Of a stretch of 19,370 bases of DNA, positions 18,077 to 19,370 are shown in pieces (the first letter of the stretch is position 1; every line of letters starts with the position of its first letter). Below the pieces are notes generated by a model. The model did no database searches. It saw nothing but the letters and a program-made list of their open reading frames with translations, and had not been told where the DNA came from. Origin of the DNA: DASPKW01 sp038244055 (lineage in GTDB: Bacteria > Planctomycetota > Phycisphaerae > Tepidisphaerales > Tepidisphaeraceae). Made by a program: the position numbers and the translations under genes. Location of the stretch: assembly GCA_038244055.1 (NCBI GenBank), contig JBBRTW010000086.1:1-19370 (forward strand). Reading direction: 5' to 3'.

Positions 18077-18996
18077 GCGGCCCTCGCTGTAATGTCGATG
18101 CGCGGGTCGAGCCATCCATACGCCAGATCGACCAGGAAATTGAAAACCAGAAGCAGCGCCGATTCAACCATGACCACGCCAAGGATCAGGGTGCGGTCGC
18201 GACCGGAAACCGAATCGACAAAGTGCTGGCCGATGCCGGGAACTTGAAACACCTTTTCGATGACGAACGAACCGGTCATCGTCAGCGCCGTCGCGGGACC
18301 GAGGTACGTCAACGTCGGCAGGAACGCGTTTCGCAGACAATGCTTCCAGATGACGACGGAGCGCGATAAGCCTTTGGCCCGGGCGGTTCGGACAAAATCC
18401 GATCCGATCGTATCGAGCATGGAAACGCGCGTCAGCCGCACGATATACGCCATCGGCCCCAGCGACAGCGCCAGGCCGGGAAGGATCATTCCACGAAACG
18501 ATCCCCACCCCCCCACCGGGAACCACGTTGTGGCGGCCGCGAACATGAGCAGGCTCGCCGCCACGACAAACCCCGGCACGCTGATCCCCAGCAGGGCAAT
18601 GATCAGGCTGAACCAATCCAGGCCGCCACCGCGATTGACCGCCGCCATCGTTCCAACGGCGACCCCAATCGGCACGGCGATCAGCATCGCAAAAAGACCC
18701 AGTGTGATCGAAACCGGCAGCGATGATTTGATGATGTCGGCGACGGGCCACTCCTTATGCACCATCGACGGGCCAAAGTCACCTTGCAGCATCCGCAATG
18801 GATAGTATCGCAGGAACTGCCAAGCGCTCTCCGAGTGGAATCGCTCTTTGAGCGACTGCTGCACCATCGGATCGACGTTGCGCTCATTGGCAAAAGGATC
18901 GCCCGGCGCTATCCACACCAGCAGAAAAGTCAAAATATAAATCGCCGCCAGAATCAGCGGAAACTGCAGGAGTCGAAATCCGATCAACTTGAGCAT
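18073..18996 (-). CDS. oppB: OppB-like permease of the first module
   Basis: A 307-residue permease, almost exactly the usual OppB length. Opening FRLLQFPLILAAIYILTFLL, APGDPF motif near 30, coupling loop DFVRTARAKGLSRSVVIWKH, and the last part with GSFVIEKVFQVPGIGQ fit OppB closely. It ends in an ATGA overlap with the OppC gene. The start lies 47 nt after the binding-protein stop without a strong Shine-Dalgarno site. Forms a membrane channel with the OppC protein for oligopeptide uptake; the exact solute is not visible. Confidence 0.93.
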   Translation of the reverse strand: MLKLIGFRLLQFPLILAAIYILTFLLVWIAPGDPFANERNVDPMVQQSLKERFHSESAWQFLRYYPLRMLQGDFGPSMVHKEWPVADIIKSSLPVSITLGLFAMLIAVPIGVAVGTMAAVNRGGGLDWFSLIIALLGISVPGFVVAASLLMFAAATTWFPVGGWGSFRGMILPGLALSLGPMAYIVRLTRVSMLDTIGSDFVRTARAKGLSRSVVIWKHCLRNAFLPTLTYLGPATALTMTGSFVIEKVFQVPGIGQHFVDSVSGRDRTLILGVVMVESALLLVFNFLVDLAYGWLDPRIDITARAA

Positions 18997-19043
18997 GAAA
19001 GTCCGATTTTACCGTAGGGCGCGGCCGGGAGCGAGCCGATGGG

Positions 19044-19370
19044 TCATCGTTTCACCACAATGGACTTGAAAACGGTGATGTTGCGCGGATTGGCATCGAC
19101 CCCGAAAACATTGTCGCGATTGAGGCTGACATTCACATAATGGTAAAGCGGGGCGATCGGCACTTCGCTGTCAAGCATGTTCTCGGCCTGTTCGAGAAGC
19201 CGCAGCCGCTTGTCGGCATCGGGTTCTTTGACTGCCTTGGCGCACAGGTCGTCGTAAATCTTGTTGATCCACCCGCAGTCGTTCTGCTTGCTGCTCGACA
19301 GGTACTTGTCGGTAAACGTCGATGCATCGGGATAGTCGCCGTACCATGCGACGGTGGCGATGGCATAATC
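19044..19370 (-). CDS. oppA: Solute-binding protein, family 5, C-terminal part
   Basis: The last 108 residues of an SBP_bac_5 protein; the gene continues past the window edge. The segment WYGDYPDASTF matches the conserved W-DYPDP block of OppA/DppA, followed by YLSSSKQNDCGWIN and EQAENMLDSEVPIAPLYHY, the usual last helix and strand. It ends IVVKR just before the OppB gene, as oppA does in oppABCDF operons. Together these make the assignment to the first module good; peptide specificity is not known. Confidence 0.88.
   Translation of the reverse strand, partial: DYAIATVAWYGDYPDASTFTDKYLSSSKQNDCGWINKIYDDLCAKAVKEPDADKRLRLLEQAENMLDSEVPIAPLYHYVNVSLNRDNVFGVDANPRNITVFKSIVVKR

Overview
The window is GC-rich and gene-dense. 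Weak or missing Shine-Dalgarno sites at many starts, a secreted DUF1080 protein, unusually long Opp-type permeases and short dispersed repeats in the gaps all suggest an environmental planctomycete, perhaps of the Phycisphaerae side. This is an inference from style; no marker gene is present. No tRNA, rRNA, CRISPR array, transposase or phage gene was seen.

Layout. (1) Positions 1-735 hold a minus-strand fragment of an Opp/Dpp-type permease that stops abruptly near 215-235. It is joined there to the 3' part of a plus-strand gene for a coiled-coil, Pro/Gln-rich protein with its own terminator. This is either a rearrangement or an assembly join. (2) Positions 848-5431 (minus) are a two-gene unit: a 900-residue glycoside-hydrolase-like/glycosyltransferase family 2 membrane fusion protein, followed 12 nt later by an MsbA/NdvA-like ABC exporter. 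Together they look like a make-and-export cassette for a glycan. (3) Positions 5432-6012 are a divergent non-coding region with a G-rich tract and two oppositely oriented arrays of an 8-bp repeat. (4) Positions 6013-8562 (plus) carry a metallophosphoesterase, a secreted trypsin-like protease and a second, unrelated metallophosphoesterase, with gaps of about 37 nt. (5) Positions 8563-8764 separate convergent genes and carry a 143-bp inverted-repeat element. (6) From 19370 down to 8765 (minus) runs a long peptide-transport operon: the end of a substrate-binding protein, an OppB/OppC pair, a second membrane-anchored binding protein, a second enlarged permease pair, one OppD/OppF ATPase pair, a secreted DUF1080 protein and a small unknown protein.

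How the genes may work together. The transport operon reads as a canonical oppABCDF order with a second binding-protein/permease/permease module set between oppC and oppD, so two permease pairs may share one ATPase pair. The DUF1080 protein and the small protein at its 3' end could act on material from the same nutrient source. The glycan cassette is a separate function. Each sizeable non-coding gap between genes carries a different kind of short repeat, and these repeats create false N-terminal extensions of real genes and short spurious frames.
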